This document shows, one piece after another, positions 23,155-35,136 of a stretch of 64,000 bases of DNA. Below the pieces are notes generated by a model. It had not been told where the DNA came from. It searched no databases and saw only the letters and a program-made list of their open reading frames with translations. The position numbers and the translations under genes are program-made. The stretch's first letter is position 1. Each line of letters begins with the position of its first letter. This DNA is from Benincasa hispida (Eukaryota; Streptophyta; Magnoliopsida; Cucurbitales; Cucurbitaceae), in contig NC_052351.1 in the NCBI RefSeq assembly GCF_009727055.1, positions 9,461,744-9,525,743 of the forward strand, in the 5' to 3' direction.

Positions 23155-25122
23155 TAATGGAATAAACATGCATAAAGCAGAAGCAAACAGAATCATTAAG
23201 CACTCTAATAACACCAAATTTGAGTTACAAGCATGCTTAAACGGTTTTTCAAGGACAAGGGTTTCAGATGTATACCTTTGTAGAATTCCTCTCAATGCGT
23301 GTAAAACTCTACAAATTTGAGCTTCAAATCTTGAGTAGACCACCAAGAGAATCTTCTCTACTATTCTCAGTCTTAGATTTGAGTGGTGGAGCCTTGAATT
23401 GAGATGGATTTGGAGTGGAAAGGAGAGGGTTTGAGAGAGTATTAAAAAATTTCAGAATTTTCAAAAAAAAAATTCAGCATGCATCATCTTCAATTTCATA
23501 AATTGAAGTATTTATTTAACATAAACATGCAAGCACTAAATTCTTCAGCCATTTGACACTTCAAATGGCATTAACGTAATGGGCTAGGTGTTGATTTTGG
23601 GATTAATCCACTAAAAAGTCTAAAACTTGGAAAAATCCACTAAAACCTTATTTTCAAACTCAATTTAATTTCATTTTCAATTTTAATTAATTTAAACTAA
23701 AATTCAATTTCCAAAATTAAGTTTTATTAATTTGAAAAAAGTTTAATTTTAATAATTAATTAAACAAATTTAGTTAATTAATTAATTAATAATTCAATAT
23801 AAATATTAAATTAATAAAATACCTAACCCAAACATAAATCTTATTCATGTAATCAATGTTAAATAAATATTTAAATATTTTAAACTCTCCAAATACGTTT
23901 AATTTCAAATAAATTTAAACGTTAATTATATCGAATATAATTGTCCAAACCTTAAATTGAAATTGAACACTTCAATATTCAAACTTTAAATTGAAATTTG
24001 AACACTTCAAACTGATCAAACCCTAAATTGAATTTGAACACTTCAAATTCACTCAATATTCTAATCCAAGGTTTAATCTTTTACGAGCTAGTAGAGGGAC
24101 CTTATGGACCTACAGATCACGAGCTCCAACGATCTGAGATTAATCAGTTAAACTCTTTAATCCGAATTAATCAATATTCGTTAACCACCGAGACACACCA
24201 CTATAACTCGATAATTGCACTCTTCTCACTATAGATATATTTTTGTCCACTTAATTTAATCATAATCAGTAAGTCAACCATTCACAGATTGTTCGTAATA
24301 ACGGTTGGGTCTAAAGTTGTTTTACTCCCAAAATTACATCTTCCTCTTTAAGTCCCACTGATCCTCTAATGAACAATTGGTGTGTGATCCAATCACTAAA
24401 CCGAGTCCCTCTCAGGCCAATGAAAGGATGAGGCCTCTTATTCAAGACCTGGAATCAGTACTTAAGAGAACAACCTTTCTACTATCCCTAAATCGGGTAA
24501 GGGCGAATTCCATCTTGCATCCTATGTCGCCAGTTATCTACCCGGTCTAACTCCTGAAATGGGAGGCTTATTGAGCCAGCGATGTTGAGTCAACCTTCAC
24601 CTATGCAAATCTAAGAATAATCCTGAATAAACAAGAATTCATAATTAGCTCAGGATTCAGGTCGAGTTACCTAGGTCATCGATTTGAAACAGTCAGTCTT
24701 AAACAATGAATAGTGTTAATAAAGTAAGAGTGACTTATTTCTTGGTCCTGGTCTTATATAAACTTATTGCATAGGGCGTCCCCACTCGCAAGTCTCTAGA
24801 TAAACGATTTAGTATCATATCTTTTGTGCTATCTACAAAGTGAGTCACATCCGATAGTGTTACCAAAATAAGGTACCCAAGCTTATTCATATAATATAGA
24901 CTATTTTGGTTATTTACTCGAACTTGATCCATTTTTTATGTCTTTACATAAAGTTCAAGTATTCATGTAATAGTCATGGATCATAGTTTATTGGATTTAG
25001 TCCATACAAGTACAATTTACTTATTCAACAACAATTTTATTGAATAAATATCATTAACATCTTATTGATAATAGAAAATGTTTAATATTATAAACTGCGG
25101 GTTTTAGGACATAAACCCAACA
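23155..25122 (-). mobile_element. Solo LTR, LTR-A family copy 2
   Basis: Minus strand begins TGTTGGGTTTATGTCCTAAA at 25122 and ends CCATTA at 23155, with the final CA mutated to TA. It is flanked by the perfect 5-bp direct repeat AATCC (23150-23154 and 25123-25127). It shares the conserved LTR-A block order, including GTGCTTAATGATTCTGTTTG near its 3' end. No coding region. It inserted directly into the MULE, upstream of the transposase remnant. Confidence 0.82.
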
Positions 25123-25504
25123 AATCCCTACTGTAAATCTCGTGTAAATATAATAAATCTCGATCGAGAAGATTGAATTTCCACCAAGATTATGTAAACA
25201 ACCATGAAAACAATAATTATTGGGCTCAACAACATGCAAATAACCATCCAAACACGTTTTATAAAAAGATAATATTGATATATATACCTTATTTTTCTTG
25301 ATTTTTTGCAAAGATGTGAGCTATGAGAGTTTCAAGACTTCCAGACACTTGTGAAAATCTTTTAGAACCAATACTCGTAGAACACTCCAATCGTTGGGTT
25401 TCTCAAACATTGATATTTTAATAATATAATATTATTATTACAAAGAGCATATTCATAAAATTACTTTTCGATTATGATTACGTACACATGGACAATTGTT
25501 TGCT

Positions 25505-25636
25505 ATCAAAATTCTAACTCAATTTCAAGGTTGATCTCACCCGATAAGGCTCGAAATCAACTCTTTTAACGATTTTTCAAAAAATGTGCTATTTTGTAAT
25601 GTAAAAAATAGAAAGGGCTATTTTGGACAATCTCTC
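25505..25636 (-). repeat. Right MULE terminal inverted repeat
   Basis: Reverse complement matches 16212-16335. Outer flank is ATTTATTTA, identical to the left flank. Confidence 0.88.
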
Positions 25637-25645
25637 ATTTATTTA

Positions 25646-26061
25646 TTCATATATCACATCATCACTTTTCAAAATTACAAATTTAGTTTATAAAATTTTA
25701 ATTTTTAAAAACTTCACATATCTACTAGATGCAAAATTGAAAGATTGGAGTTTCATTAAACATAAATTTATATTTATATCTAATAGATCAATTAATTATT
25801 TAAATTATTTATTTTTTTCAAGCATTTAACACAGAAAGTTCGTGGACCTATAGATACTTTGAAAGATTAGCCTTATTACATACTTTCAAAAGTTTGAAGA
25901 ACAGACAGACACAAATTTTGCAGTTTAGAGGCTAAACTTGTTTACCCTAAAAATTGATAATACCCATTTGATTCTAACATTTTTCTATAGATTGATCTTT
26001 GCATCTAAAGAAGTTTATACACACGTTGTGCATAACCTTTTTCTATCTCTAATATTAAGTT
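25646..26061. other. Spacer between MULE and solo LTR
   Basis: AT-rich, no gene or repeat recognised. Confidence 0.5.
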
Positions 26062-28015
26062 TGTTAGGTTTTATCTCCTAAGACTCATGGTTTGTAAACA
26101 ATAAACTTACTTTGTTAATCAATATAGATGTTATTGAAGTTTTAATTCAATAAAGTTGTTATTGAATGTATGAATTGCTCATTTCGTTTTAGAAAGAATC
26201 TAAATCAAATACACTGAGATCCATGGCTATTACATGAATACTTGGATTTTATGTGGAGACATAAGAGTGGATCAAGTTCGAGTAGACAGCCAAAATGGTC
26301 TATAGTATACGGATAAGGCTGGGTATCTTATTCTATGGACAATATCGGATGCGACCCACTTTGTACATGTTACAATTATTGTAAAGTGCTACAAACGATG
26401 TGATCCTGATTCGTTCATGTGGAGACATGTGAGTGGGGGTGTCCTATGCAAAGAGTTTTTATAAGACCGAACTAAGAAATAAGTCACTCTTACTTTATAA
26501 CATTGTGTACTATTTAAGACTGACTATTTCAAAGCGATGACCTAGCTTGACCTTAATCCTAAGTTAACTATGAACTCCTATTTATTTGGGATTAGTTTTA
26601 GATTTGCATGAGTGAGGGTTGGCTCAACAACATTGGCTCAATAAGCCCCACGTTTCAGGGGTAAGACCGAGTAAATAATTGGGGACATAGGGTGCAAGAC
26701 GGAATTCACTCCTACTCGCTTTTAGGGATAGTAGAGAAGTTGTTCCCTTAAGTGCTGACTCTGGGTCTTGAACAAGAGTCCCCACCCTCTCATTTTGGGC
26801 TCGCAGGACGGGGAACTCGATTTGGTGATTTTATCACAAACCAATTGTTCATTAAGAAGATCACGTGAGGACTTAAGGAGCAAGATGTAAACCTCGGGGG
26901 TTACAAACAACTTTTGACCCAGTCGTATTACGAACAACCTGTAAAGGTTGACTTACTGATTATGGTTACATCGACGTCGGACAGAAATATATCGGGAGTC
27001 GCAACTATTGGGCTTTAAGGGAGTGACCCGACAGTTAACGACATGTTGCATTAATTGGGTTTAAAAGAGTTTAGCCAATTAATCTCATATCGTGGAGCCC
27101 ATGATCTGTAGATCTATTAGGTCCTCTACTAGCTTACAAACGGATTAAATCATTAGAATAACATGCATGAATGAATTTGAAACATTCAAAATCGAATTAA
27201 GGTAATCAATAATTATTATACAATATAGTTACACGTTTAGTTATCGAATAGACGAAATTAGAGAATTTAGATCAATATTTAAATATGATTTTAAATATAT
27301 TAATTACATGAATAAAGATTTCATGTTTGTGGAATGTGGGTTATTAAATAATTAATATTGGATATTAACTTATTTTGATTAATTATTTAAATTTTATTTT
27401 TATTTATTATTTTAAATTAGAATTTTGAATTCAATTTTATTTTAATTTAAATTAGAAATTTGATATTCAATTTTATTTTAATTTAATTTTCTAAAAATTT
27501 AAATTAAAGAAAATTGAATTTTAATTTAAGAAAATCCATTTTTTAAATCAATTAAAGATTGATAGTGGATTATTCCCACTATAGACACTCAATCCCCACT
27601 AACACTTAACTTATTTGGTGTCAAGTTCATATGAAATTTGATTGCATGACTAAGATGATAAAAAACCAAAAAGGCTTCAACTGAACAAGAGAGAGGCAAG
27701 GCTGAATTTTCTGAGTTTTTAGGGTTGAGGAAGAGTTCTTCAACCTGAACACCAAAATCAATTTTTCTTCTAAAAATTCCCCTAAATTCAACTTTATCTT
27801 GGATCCCACCATCCAATCTAAGGTCCTAGAGGATACTAGGGTAGATCAAGTGGTGGTCTGCAACATTTTGGAGTGAAGATTCAAGCTTGAACTGAAGATT
27901 AAAGAGTTCTTCAAAGGTATAACTTCAAAAATTGCTTGTTTAGTTGATAAAATTGATTAAATTAGAGTGCTTAATGATTCTATTTGCTTCCACTAATTGC
28001 ATGCTAACTCCAACA
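26062..28015 (+). mobile_element. Solo LTR, LTR-A family copy 3
   Basis: Begins TGTTAGGTTTTATCTCCTAA and ends CTAACTCCAACA, so TG...CA with short inverted ends. It is flanked by AAGTT (26057-26061) and AAGTC (28016-28020), a 5-bp duplication with one change. It contains all LTR-A landmarks (GTATGAATTGCTCATTTCG, GAGTGGGGGTGTCCTATGCA, GATAGTAGAGAAGTTGTTCC, AGAGTGCTTAATGATTCT). No gag-pol. Confidence 0.82.
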
Positions 28016-28218
28016 AAGTCAACACTTGACAAAGGTGTAAAAATTATGCTTTTAACCCTTTTAAATAGAATCCTAGATACTAAAGAAATTTGCTTTTAAA
28101 AATTGGCAGGTTTTAATTGATTTTAAAGGTTTTAAGTGGTATAACTTCAAATTTTTGGTTTATAATTTGACTTTTTCTTATGGTTTTTAAAATATTTTAA
28201 AACCAAATTAAAGCTCCC

Positions 28219-28590
28219 TTTTGTGAATTTGAGGAGTACAATGACGCACATCAAGAATACATATATGGAGAAAATATAATATGATAATAATATATAATAA
28301 AATAAATAACAAAGAATGGATTTCTCCACTTTCTCCAATCTTTTTAGATTGATCACCAATATGTGTGTATCTTTCAAAACCCACTAAATACAACTATTTA
28401 TAGACAATTTGGCAAATAGGAAGTGGATAACATGGACACTAATAATGTGTAATCTTGAGACACATGGATAACACATAGAGTAATGGATAAGCGATACATG
28501 GCCAATGGACACTAATAATGGGCATCCATATTACATTTAATTTAACATATTTATATTACTCTCATTTAGATGTCCATCATATATGAAATA
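28219..28590 (-). repeat. Copia 3' LTR
   Basis: Shares with 34722-35080 the blocks TGTGAATTTGAGGAG, ATATGGAGAAAATATAAT, TCCACTTTCTTCAATCTTTT-like text, AACTATTTATAGACA-like text and the GAGACACATG region. The right boundary is approximate. CCCCCTGATGG at about 28701-28711 could be the polypurine tract (minus strand CCATCAGGGGG), in which case the LTR might reach nearer 28700. Confidence 0.65.
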
Positions 28591-29306
28591 TGTCTTGTTA
28601 AAACATAATTAAAAAATACTTACTGAGGAAAAAATCCTAGTGAAGGAAAAAAGTTTACATATTTCATATAATCGGATACTCTTAAAAAGTATATTTATTC
28701 CCCCTGATGGAAATGTTACATGAGATCTTTGAGTCGCCGCATTCCAATATTGTGCACTATTTTTCCAAATGTTGCAATAGATAATGCCTTTGCAAATAAG
28801 TCTACTAAGTTATCTTTCGAACAAATTTATTGTACAGTGATGTCGCCATTTTCTTCAAGATCATGAGTGTAGAAAAGCTCCGGTGAAATATGTTTTGTTC
28901 TCTCTCCTTTACTATATCCTCCTTTGATTTGGGATATGCATGGTGTGTTGTCTTCATATAATATCAATGGAAGATTTTTACTAGAAAACAAACTACATGT
29001 TCTACGAATGTGCTGAGTCATTGATCTCAACTATACACATTCTCGACTAGCCTCGTGAATTGCAAGAATTTCAGCATGATTTGAGGAAGTGGATGCTTAA
29101 TTTCGTTCCAATGTCTTTTGTTGGAAAAGACCTATATGGTACTTCAGGATCAAGAAGTTTTTTCATTATCATCTCAAGGTCAAAATATATCTTTGTGAAC
29201 GAACTTCCATTGGAATGTTCAATGGATGTGCTTGATAAACAAATATCTCATATGTTGAATGCTCAATTTGCAAGCCAAGGAAAAATTTTGTTTTTCCGAG
29301 ATCTTT

Positions 29307-29648
29307 TGTAACGCCCCAGGCCCAGGATTCGGAATCCGGATTCTGCCCCTAATGGCCCCGGCATTCCCCTGCAACCTGGCTATGTCATCCTCCCTTGCCT
29401 TGAATGTTTTTTAGAAGTGAAAGTTGTCCCCACAAACCAACACCGGTCCTTTCTCCAAGCTAAGCACGCTTAACTTTGGAGTTCTTATGATTGAGCCACC
29501 GAAAAGAAAGGTGCACCTTGTTGGTATAGGTAGTAACTTTCAATTCTTTTAAGCCTTTCTTAACCATACTTTCATGTCCTCAGGATCCCTCTCATTCGGA
29601 TGTGATATCGGTTCATTCATGTACCCCTCCTGAACTCGGGTCATTACA
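29307..29648 (+). mobile_element. 342-bp solo LTR-like element in Copia RT
   Basis: Starts TGTAACGCCCC and ends GGTCATTACA, flanked by the perfect 5-bp direct repeat TCTTT (29302-29306 and 29649-29653). It is much more GC-rich than the surroundings. Removing it with one repeat rejoins the Copia reading FEMKD to LGKTKFFLG, which is the family consensus order. The size fits a short Ty3-type LTR or a TRIM derivative. No coding is recognised; the frame that runs into it from RT is accidental. Confidence 0.82.
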
Positions 29649-30853
29649 TCTTTCATCTCAAATTCTTCCTTAAAATATTCTATTACCTTTGAAAGTTGTT
29701 CAGGAGTCCCGGTTATATTTAAGTCATCAACATATACAGTTATAACAACAAATCCTGACTGCGATTTCTTTATAAAAACACATGGACATATTGGATTGTT
29801 TTGATATCCTTCTTTCAACAAATATCTACTCAGGCGATTGTACCACATTCGTCCTAATTGTCTCATTCCATATAGGAACTTTGTAATTTTACTGAATGCA
29901 ATTGTCGGGAATTTGATTTTTATGTTTTAGGTACCTTAAATATTTTTGGAATTCTCATATAAATATCATTATCAAGAGATCCATATAAATATGATGTGAC
30001 TACATCCATAAGATGCACATATAGACTTTCATACACAGTCAAATCAATTAAATATCTTAGTGTAATTGTATCCATCACCGGAGACTACGTCTTCTCATAA
30101 TCAATATAAGGTCTTTGTGAAAAATCTTGTGCAACTAGTCTTGCTTTATATCTTGTGACCTCATTATATTCATTGTTTTCCTTACAAATACTCATTTGTA
30201 TCCCATGGGTTTAACACCTTCTGATGTTTGAACTACTGGTCCAAAAACTTGATGTTTTAAAAGTGAGTTTAATTTTGCCTTAATTGCTTCTTTCCACTGA
30301 TGTCAATCTTTTCTATGTCGACATTCTTCAACAAATTTTGGTTTAGAATCCTCATTTCCATATATAATACCAGCAATATTATATGCAAAAATATTGTCAA
30401 TAACTACATTAATTCGGTTCCATCTTTTTCCTATCGTGACATAGTTTATTGAAATCTCATTATTATTTTTATGTATTTCACCTTTGTCATTAGTCATGTC
30501 ATGAATTTCTTCATGGGTATTTACATCCTCAACCAAGTCTTCTTGACTATTAATTATTTTTCTTTTTCAATGATTTTATCTTTAGAACCCACTGGTCCAC
30601 CACGCTTCTGGCGTGTTTTAGACTCATTAGTGATAACTTACTCTATTGGGATATCAATTTTCGATGAAACATTTCCAATTGGTGTGTGTGACTTAGTTAC
30701 TTTTTTTGCATCTATAAATGCATCTAGGAACTGATTTGCTATATTTTGCAAATGAATCATCTTCTGAACTTCAAGCTCACATTGATTTGTACGGTGATCT
30801 AAATGAGACAATAACGATGCATTCCATGTAATTTCTTTTTTCAACTTCTTAAT

Positions 30854-32144
30854 TGATGACAGAACGCAAGCTTACGTATTGAAGTAATAAAATCCCAATT
30901 AAAATCAAGTATCGTCCTCAGAGACTAGCGTGAATAGTTTCTTCTAAGCGTAGCTATTGTAGTTCTTTATTGATTTTAGTTAGGCAAACAGAATATTGAT
31001 TTGTGAACAAAATTAAAGTGCAACTAATAAAAAGAAATAGACAATCAAGAGGAGTTCGATTCCAGGGTGTTGTTTCATTAAGAATGTACAAATGGAAATT
31101 GACATACAATTTACTAATAAAGATTGGTTGAGGCTAGAAGTTCTAAATTCAGAAAATTCTTTTTCAAGCTTAATCCATTCTAACCCTAGTTTATCAAGTG
31201 TGAATTTCTTCCTATTTCTTAAACTAGTGTTGCATTTAGACCATTCAATTACACCTCTTATTATTCTTGAATCATTCTCATGCAATCTTGAATAACAATC
31301 TAAATAACCATGTCCAACAAATTAATCTATTTCTCAAGCAGAAGGATTAGTCCTAGATCAATTAATTAATGACCAGTTAACCAAAAGAATTTAGAAACCT
31401 AATCAAGAATTAATCTCATGTAATCAAGAATCCATTCAAGATACCCAATAATCAATAACACCCTAGAATTTAGAGTTTAGTTACATATGATTCTACTAAT
31501 AATAATCCCTAGACAAAAAGAATTCATCATGGAGAAAGAATGAATTAAACAATTAAAGAAACGATCTCCCTTCACCGTAACTTGATCTCAAACACAATCT
31601 TCTTGACCTTCGCCAATGAATTCCAGATTGATCTCCTGCTCGGAATCACTTTCCAGATGAGTGCTCTCTGGCCTAAATTGAAATCTCTCCCAAGAACTCT
31701 TTTCTCAGACGGTGCTACTGCTCTTTAAGAAGAATTATCGCAATGTTACAACGCTGTAATTCAGCGTTGCAATGTTGATATTCGAAGCAATCGTAGCGTG
31801 CACTGCCATCTGAAGTGTCGCAACGCTGCAAAGCAGCATTGCAACATTGCCCCGTTCTCTGCTCTCGGATCTTCTACGTTGCAACGTAAGCTCAACGCTG
31901 ACCCTCCAATTTTTCTTCTAAATTTTGTTCTTCAATTTTGGCCTCTAGCTTCCCTCCTAATTCCATAGTTGACCCATAGATACTCGTATTTGGACTTTTG
32001 CTCTGGGTTTTTATCATTTTTACACAATTTGCTCCAAATGTTCAGTTTTCTGAAATCACTCAACAAACCACATCAAACCATATAAAACTAGCAATAATAA
32101 TTCTAGAATTGAAAGTAATTAAAGCATTTTTCAGGTGCTTTTCA
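30854..32144. mobile_element. 1.29-kb solo LTR in the Copia element
   Basis: Starts TGATGACAGAACGCAAGC and ends GGTGCTTTTCA, so TGA...TCA ends. It is flanked by the perfect 5-bp direct repeat TTAAT (30849-30853 and 32145-32149). It separates the Copia integrase C-terminal part from the integrase-RT linker. No gag-pol inside, so it is read as a solo LTR or non-autonomous LTR derivative. The family was not named. Confidence 0.78.
31749..31841. repeat. Two CAACGCTG hairpins
   Basis: 31749-31769 reads CAACGCTG, a 5-base loop, then CAGCGTTG (perfect stem). 31821-31841 reads CAACGCTG, a 5-base loop, then CAGCATTG (one mismatch). Related words (GTTGCAACG, CAACGCTG) continue to about 31900. Confidence 0.7.
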
Positions 32145-34721
32145 TTAATCCATCCCCCTAATGTTGGAGATCCATCTCATTAAAATGACAATCAGCAAAT
32201 CGTGTACTAAATACATCACCCGTCAGGGGTTCAAGATATTTTATAATTGATGGAGAATCATATTCAATATATATTTCTAACCTCCTTTGAGGACCCATCT
32301 TAATACGTTGTGGTAGAGCAATTGGAACATATACTAGACATCTAAAAATTTTCAGATGGAAAATATTTGGCTCATGGCCATAAGCTAATTGTAATGGTGA
32401 GTATTTATCATAAGATAACGGCCTAATGCGTACAAGTGACGTTGTATGAAAAATAACATGTCCACATACAAATGTAGGAAGTTTAGCTCTCATAAGCAAT
32501 GGTCTAGCAATAAACTACAAATGTTTTACGAATAATTCTGCTAAATCATTTTGTGTATGAACATGAGCTACAGGATGTTCAACACTTATCCCAATTGACA
32601 TATAATAATTATCAAAAGCTTGGGATGTAAATTCACTGACATTATCAAAACGAATGGTCTTAATTGTATAATTAAGAAATTGTGCTCTTAATTTAATTAT
32701 TTGAGTAAGTAATCTTGCAAATGCAAAATTTTGACTTGATAATAAGCACAAATGTGACCATCTGTTGGATGCGTCTATTAATACCATCAAATATCTAAAT
32801 TGTCCACTTGGTGGGTTAATGGTTCACATATATCACCATGGATTCCTTCTAAAAATGCAGATGATTCAGTCCCCACTTTAACTGGTAATGGTCTAATGAT
32901 TAATTTGCCTTGAAAGCAAGCATCACATGATAATTCATTAGATTGAAGAATTTTCTAGCTCTTCAATGGATGTCAATTTGAATTCTCAATAATTATTCTC
33001 ATCATTATAAACTCTGAATGACCTAATTTGTCATGTAAAATTATAAATATGTCTGGATTTATGAACTTCGGGTTCATTATTGCATATGTTTCAATTACTC
33101 GTATATGAGTATAATATAATCCATAAGATAAAGTAGGAAACTCTTCTAGTATATGTTTTTCATATGAGACAGTAGATATGATATAAAGATACTCCATATT
33201 ATTCTTTCTACCAGTCTCAATATGATAACCATCACAATGTATATCTTTAAAACTAAGTAGATTTCTCTTTAATTGACTAGAGAACAATGCATTATCAATT
33301 GTAAATTTCATTCCTCTAGGCAAAATAATATTTGTTTTTCCAAACTCTTCAATTAGGTTTGCAAAACCTGATATTGTAATGACTTTTGCTTCCAACACTG
33401 TCAGTTTGAAAAAATATTTTCTATTTGTAAATATTGTATATGTAGTTGCATTGTCTGCCAGATATAGATCTTCTTTACTCATTTTTTAGTCACCTAACAT
33501 ATGAAAATAATCCAAGTTTTTTCATTAAAAGAAAATAATTACAATAAGAAAAATAACATTTGGATTATTCGTGGTGGTCTCTAAGAGAAAAAAAATATGG
33601 AGATGAATAAAAAAATAACATTAAGTCTAGACATTTTTAAATTAAAAGAAACCCTTGATGTTCCATCAATATTTCATTATCCTGGTATGCAAGATTTGCT
33701 TCCACATTTTTCTCTTTTTTGGAGATCAACTAAGTATTTTGACGTACGACAGGTACGTGACTAATGCTCAATCATTTCACATTAGAAGCATTTATTTTCA
33801 ACATGTTTTGAACTCTTATCTTGTGGAGTTTTTCCTTTGTAATCATCATTTTATGTGGTTCTTTTGAAATTTGAATTATTAGAGACCACCACGAAAATAG
33901 TAATTATTTCTTCCTCTGTCACGGTCACAACCTCGACCACAATTATTATTAAAATTCACAACATTCACTTCAGGAAATGGTGTCATCCTGGTTGGTCAAG
34001 ATTCATGATTTTTCATTAATAATTTTTTTTTTTTTGCCGCAAGAAGACATGAAATTAATTTAGAATATTGTTTAAAACTTTTCTTTCGATATTGCTGTTG
34101 CAGGAGCATATACGAGACATGAAATGAAGAAAATGTCTTCTCTACCGTATCAACATCAGTAATCCTCTCTCTGCATAATAACAGTTTCGAACTGATTTTA
34201 AATAAGTGGAGTTGCAATCACTTATTGATTTGAAATCTTGTAGCTTCAAGTGCATCCACTCATAACGAGTTTTAGGAAGAATAACTGTTTTTTTTTTTTA
34301 TAATCATACCTTTCTTTCAAAATTTTCCACAAGATATGAGAGTCTTTTATTATAAAATACTCCATTTTCAATCCTTTGTGGAGATGATAACGAAGGGAAA
34401 TCATAGCTTTTTCTTTGTCCTGACTGGATGTCGTATTTCCTTCTTTAATACTCTCTCCAAGATTCATAACATCCAGGTGGATTTCGGCATCAAGTGTCCA
34501 TAAAAAATAATTACTACCGTTAATATCAAGGGCGAAAAATTCTAATTTTGTGAGATTTGTCATGGTAACACTATCTTAAAAAATTGTATTTATATTCAAA
34601 ATTTGATAGATATTAAATATGCAAAATAACGTTAAATTTACTAATTATAATGAAGATGACAAAATTGGCATACCTTTGGGACCTACTTTGAGCGAGGAAA
34701 ACACAATAAGCTCGGATAACA

Positions 34722-35080
34722 TGTTGTGAATTTGAGGAGCACAATGAAAACACAAATATGGAGAAAATATAATCTAATAATAATATATAATAAAATAAAT
34801 AAATATTAAAATAAATAATATATACATATATACATATATAAAATAAATAAAATAATAAATTATGGATTTTTCCACTTTCTTCAATCTTTTTGGATTGATA
34901 TCTAATATATGTCTTTCAAAACTCACTACATGCCACTATTTATATGCAGACAAGTATGAAGTGAATTACATAGACTGAGACACATGAACAATACATAATG
35001 TAATAGATAAGTGACACGGCCTACATCTACATTTCACCTAATTTAATATAATTATAATATTCCCAAAGTAATGTAAAAAA
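34722..35080 (-). repeat. Copia 5' LTR
   Basis: The left boundary TGTTGTGAATTTGAGG is sharp and adjoins the primer-binding-like site. The right boundary is approximate because homology with the left LTR fades at about 35060-35080 before an A-run (35095-35132). Confidence 0.68.
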
Positions 35081-35097
35081 TATATATTGTTAAAAAA

Positions 35098-35136
<39 letters not shown>

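Larger units (their letters stand above)
16212..25636. mobile_element. Mutator-like element (MULE) with long TIRs
   Basis: Terminal inverted repeats of about 120 bp: the left end starts GGAAAATTGTCCAAAATAGC, and the reverse complement of the right end reads GAGAGATTGTCCAAAATAGC. Both continue colinearly through ACATTACAAAA, TTTTTTGAAAA, TTAAAAGAG and TCGGGTGAGATC. The element is flanked by a perfect 9-bp direct repeat, ATTTATTTA (16203-16211 and 25637-25645), the hallmark target duplication of the Mutator superfamily. It carries a MURA transposase remnant on the minus strand (18020-18723 and 22626-22915) and a DUF1985 remnant on the plus strand. Two independent LTR insertions account for about 5.9 kb, so the original element was roughly 3.6 kb as preserved. 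Inactive because the transposase is broken. Confidence 0.9.
28735..34563 (-). pseudogene. Copia gag-pol polyprotein, broken
   Basis: Minus strand, upstream to downstream. Gag begins at 34563 (MTNLTKLEFFALDINGSNYF) with the usual copia Gag N-terminus. 33482-32973 reads LADNATTYTIF, a gag-pre-integrase segment LSYGLYYTHIRVIE and LHDKLGHSE. 32790-32515 is integrase core with VLIDASNRWSHL, KTIRFDNVSEFTS and IGISVEHPVAHVHTQN. 32499-32158 is the integrase C-terminal part. 30844-30303 is the linker to RT. 29866-29663 is RT with NPICPCVFIKK and the catalytic YVDD in VITVYVDDLNITG. The frame resumes at 29306 with KDLGKTKFFLGLQIEH. 29030-28827 is RNase H with ILYEDNTPCISQIKGGYSKG and RTKHISPELFYTHDL. 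Stops, shifts and two insertions make it non-functional. Confidence 0.85.
28219..35080 (-). mobile_element. Ty1/Copia retrotransposon with two nested LTRs
   Basis: A minus-strand Copia element. The right, upstream LTR starts at about 34722 on the plus map (TGTTGTGAATTTGAGGAGC), and the left LTR starts at 28219 with the same text. Next to the right LTR, TGTTATCCGAGC resembles an initiator-Met tRNA primer site. Gag, protease, integrase, reverse transcriptase and RNase H follow in the Copia order, all broken by stops. Two unrelated LTR-type insertions (29307-29648 and 30854-32144) split the pol region. Left and right LTR copies have diverged by many substitutions and indels, so the insertion is old. 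Confidence 0.85.

Noticed and set aside
29549..29662. C-terminal part of the frame running out of Copia RT (VMTRVQEGYMNEPISHPNER...)
   Set aside because: This text belongs to the inserted 342-bp element, not to reverse transcriptase; the open frame across the junction is accidental.
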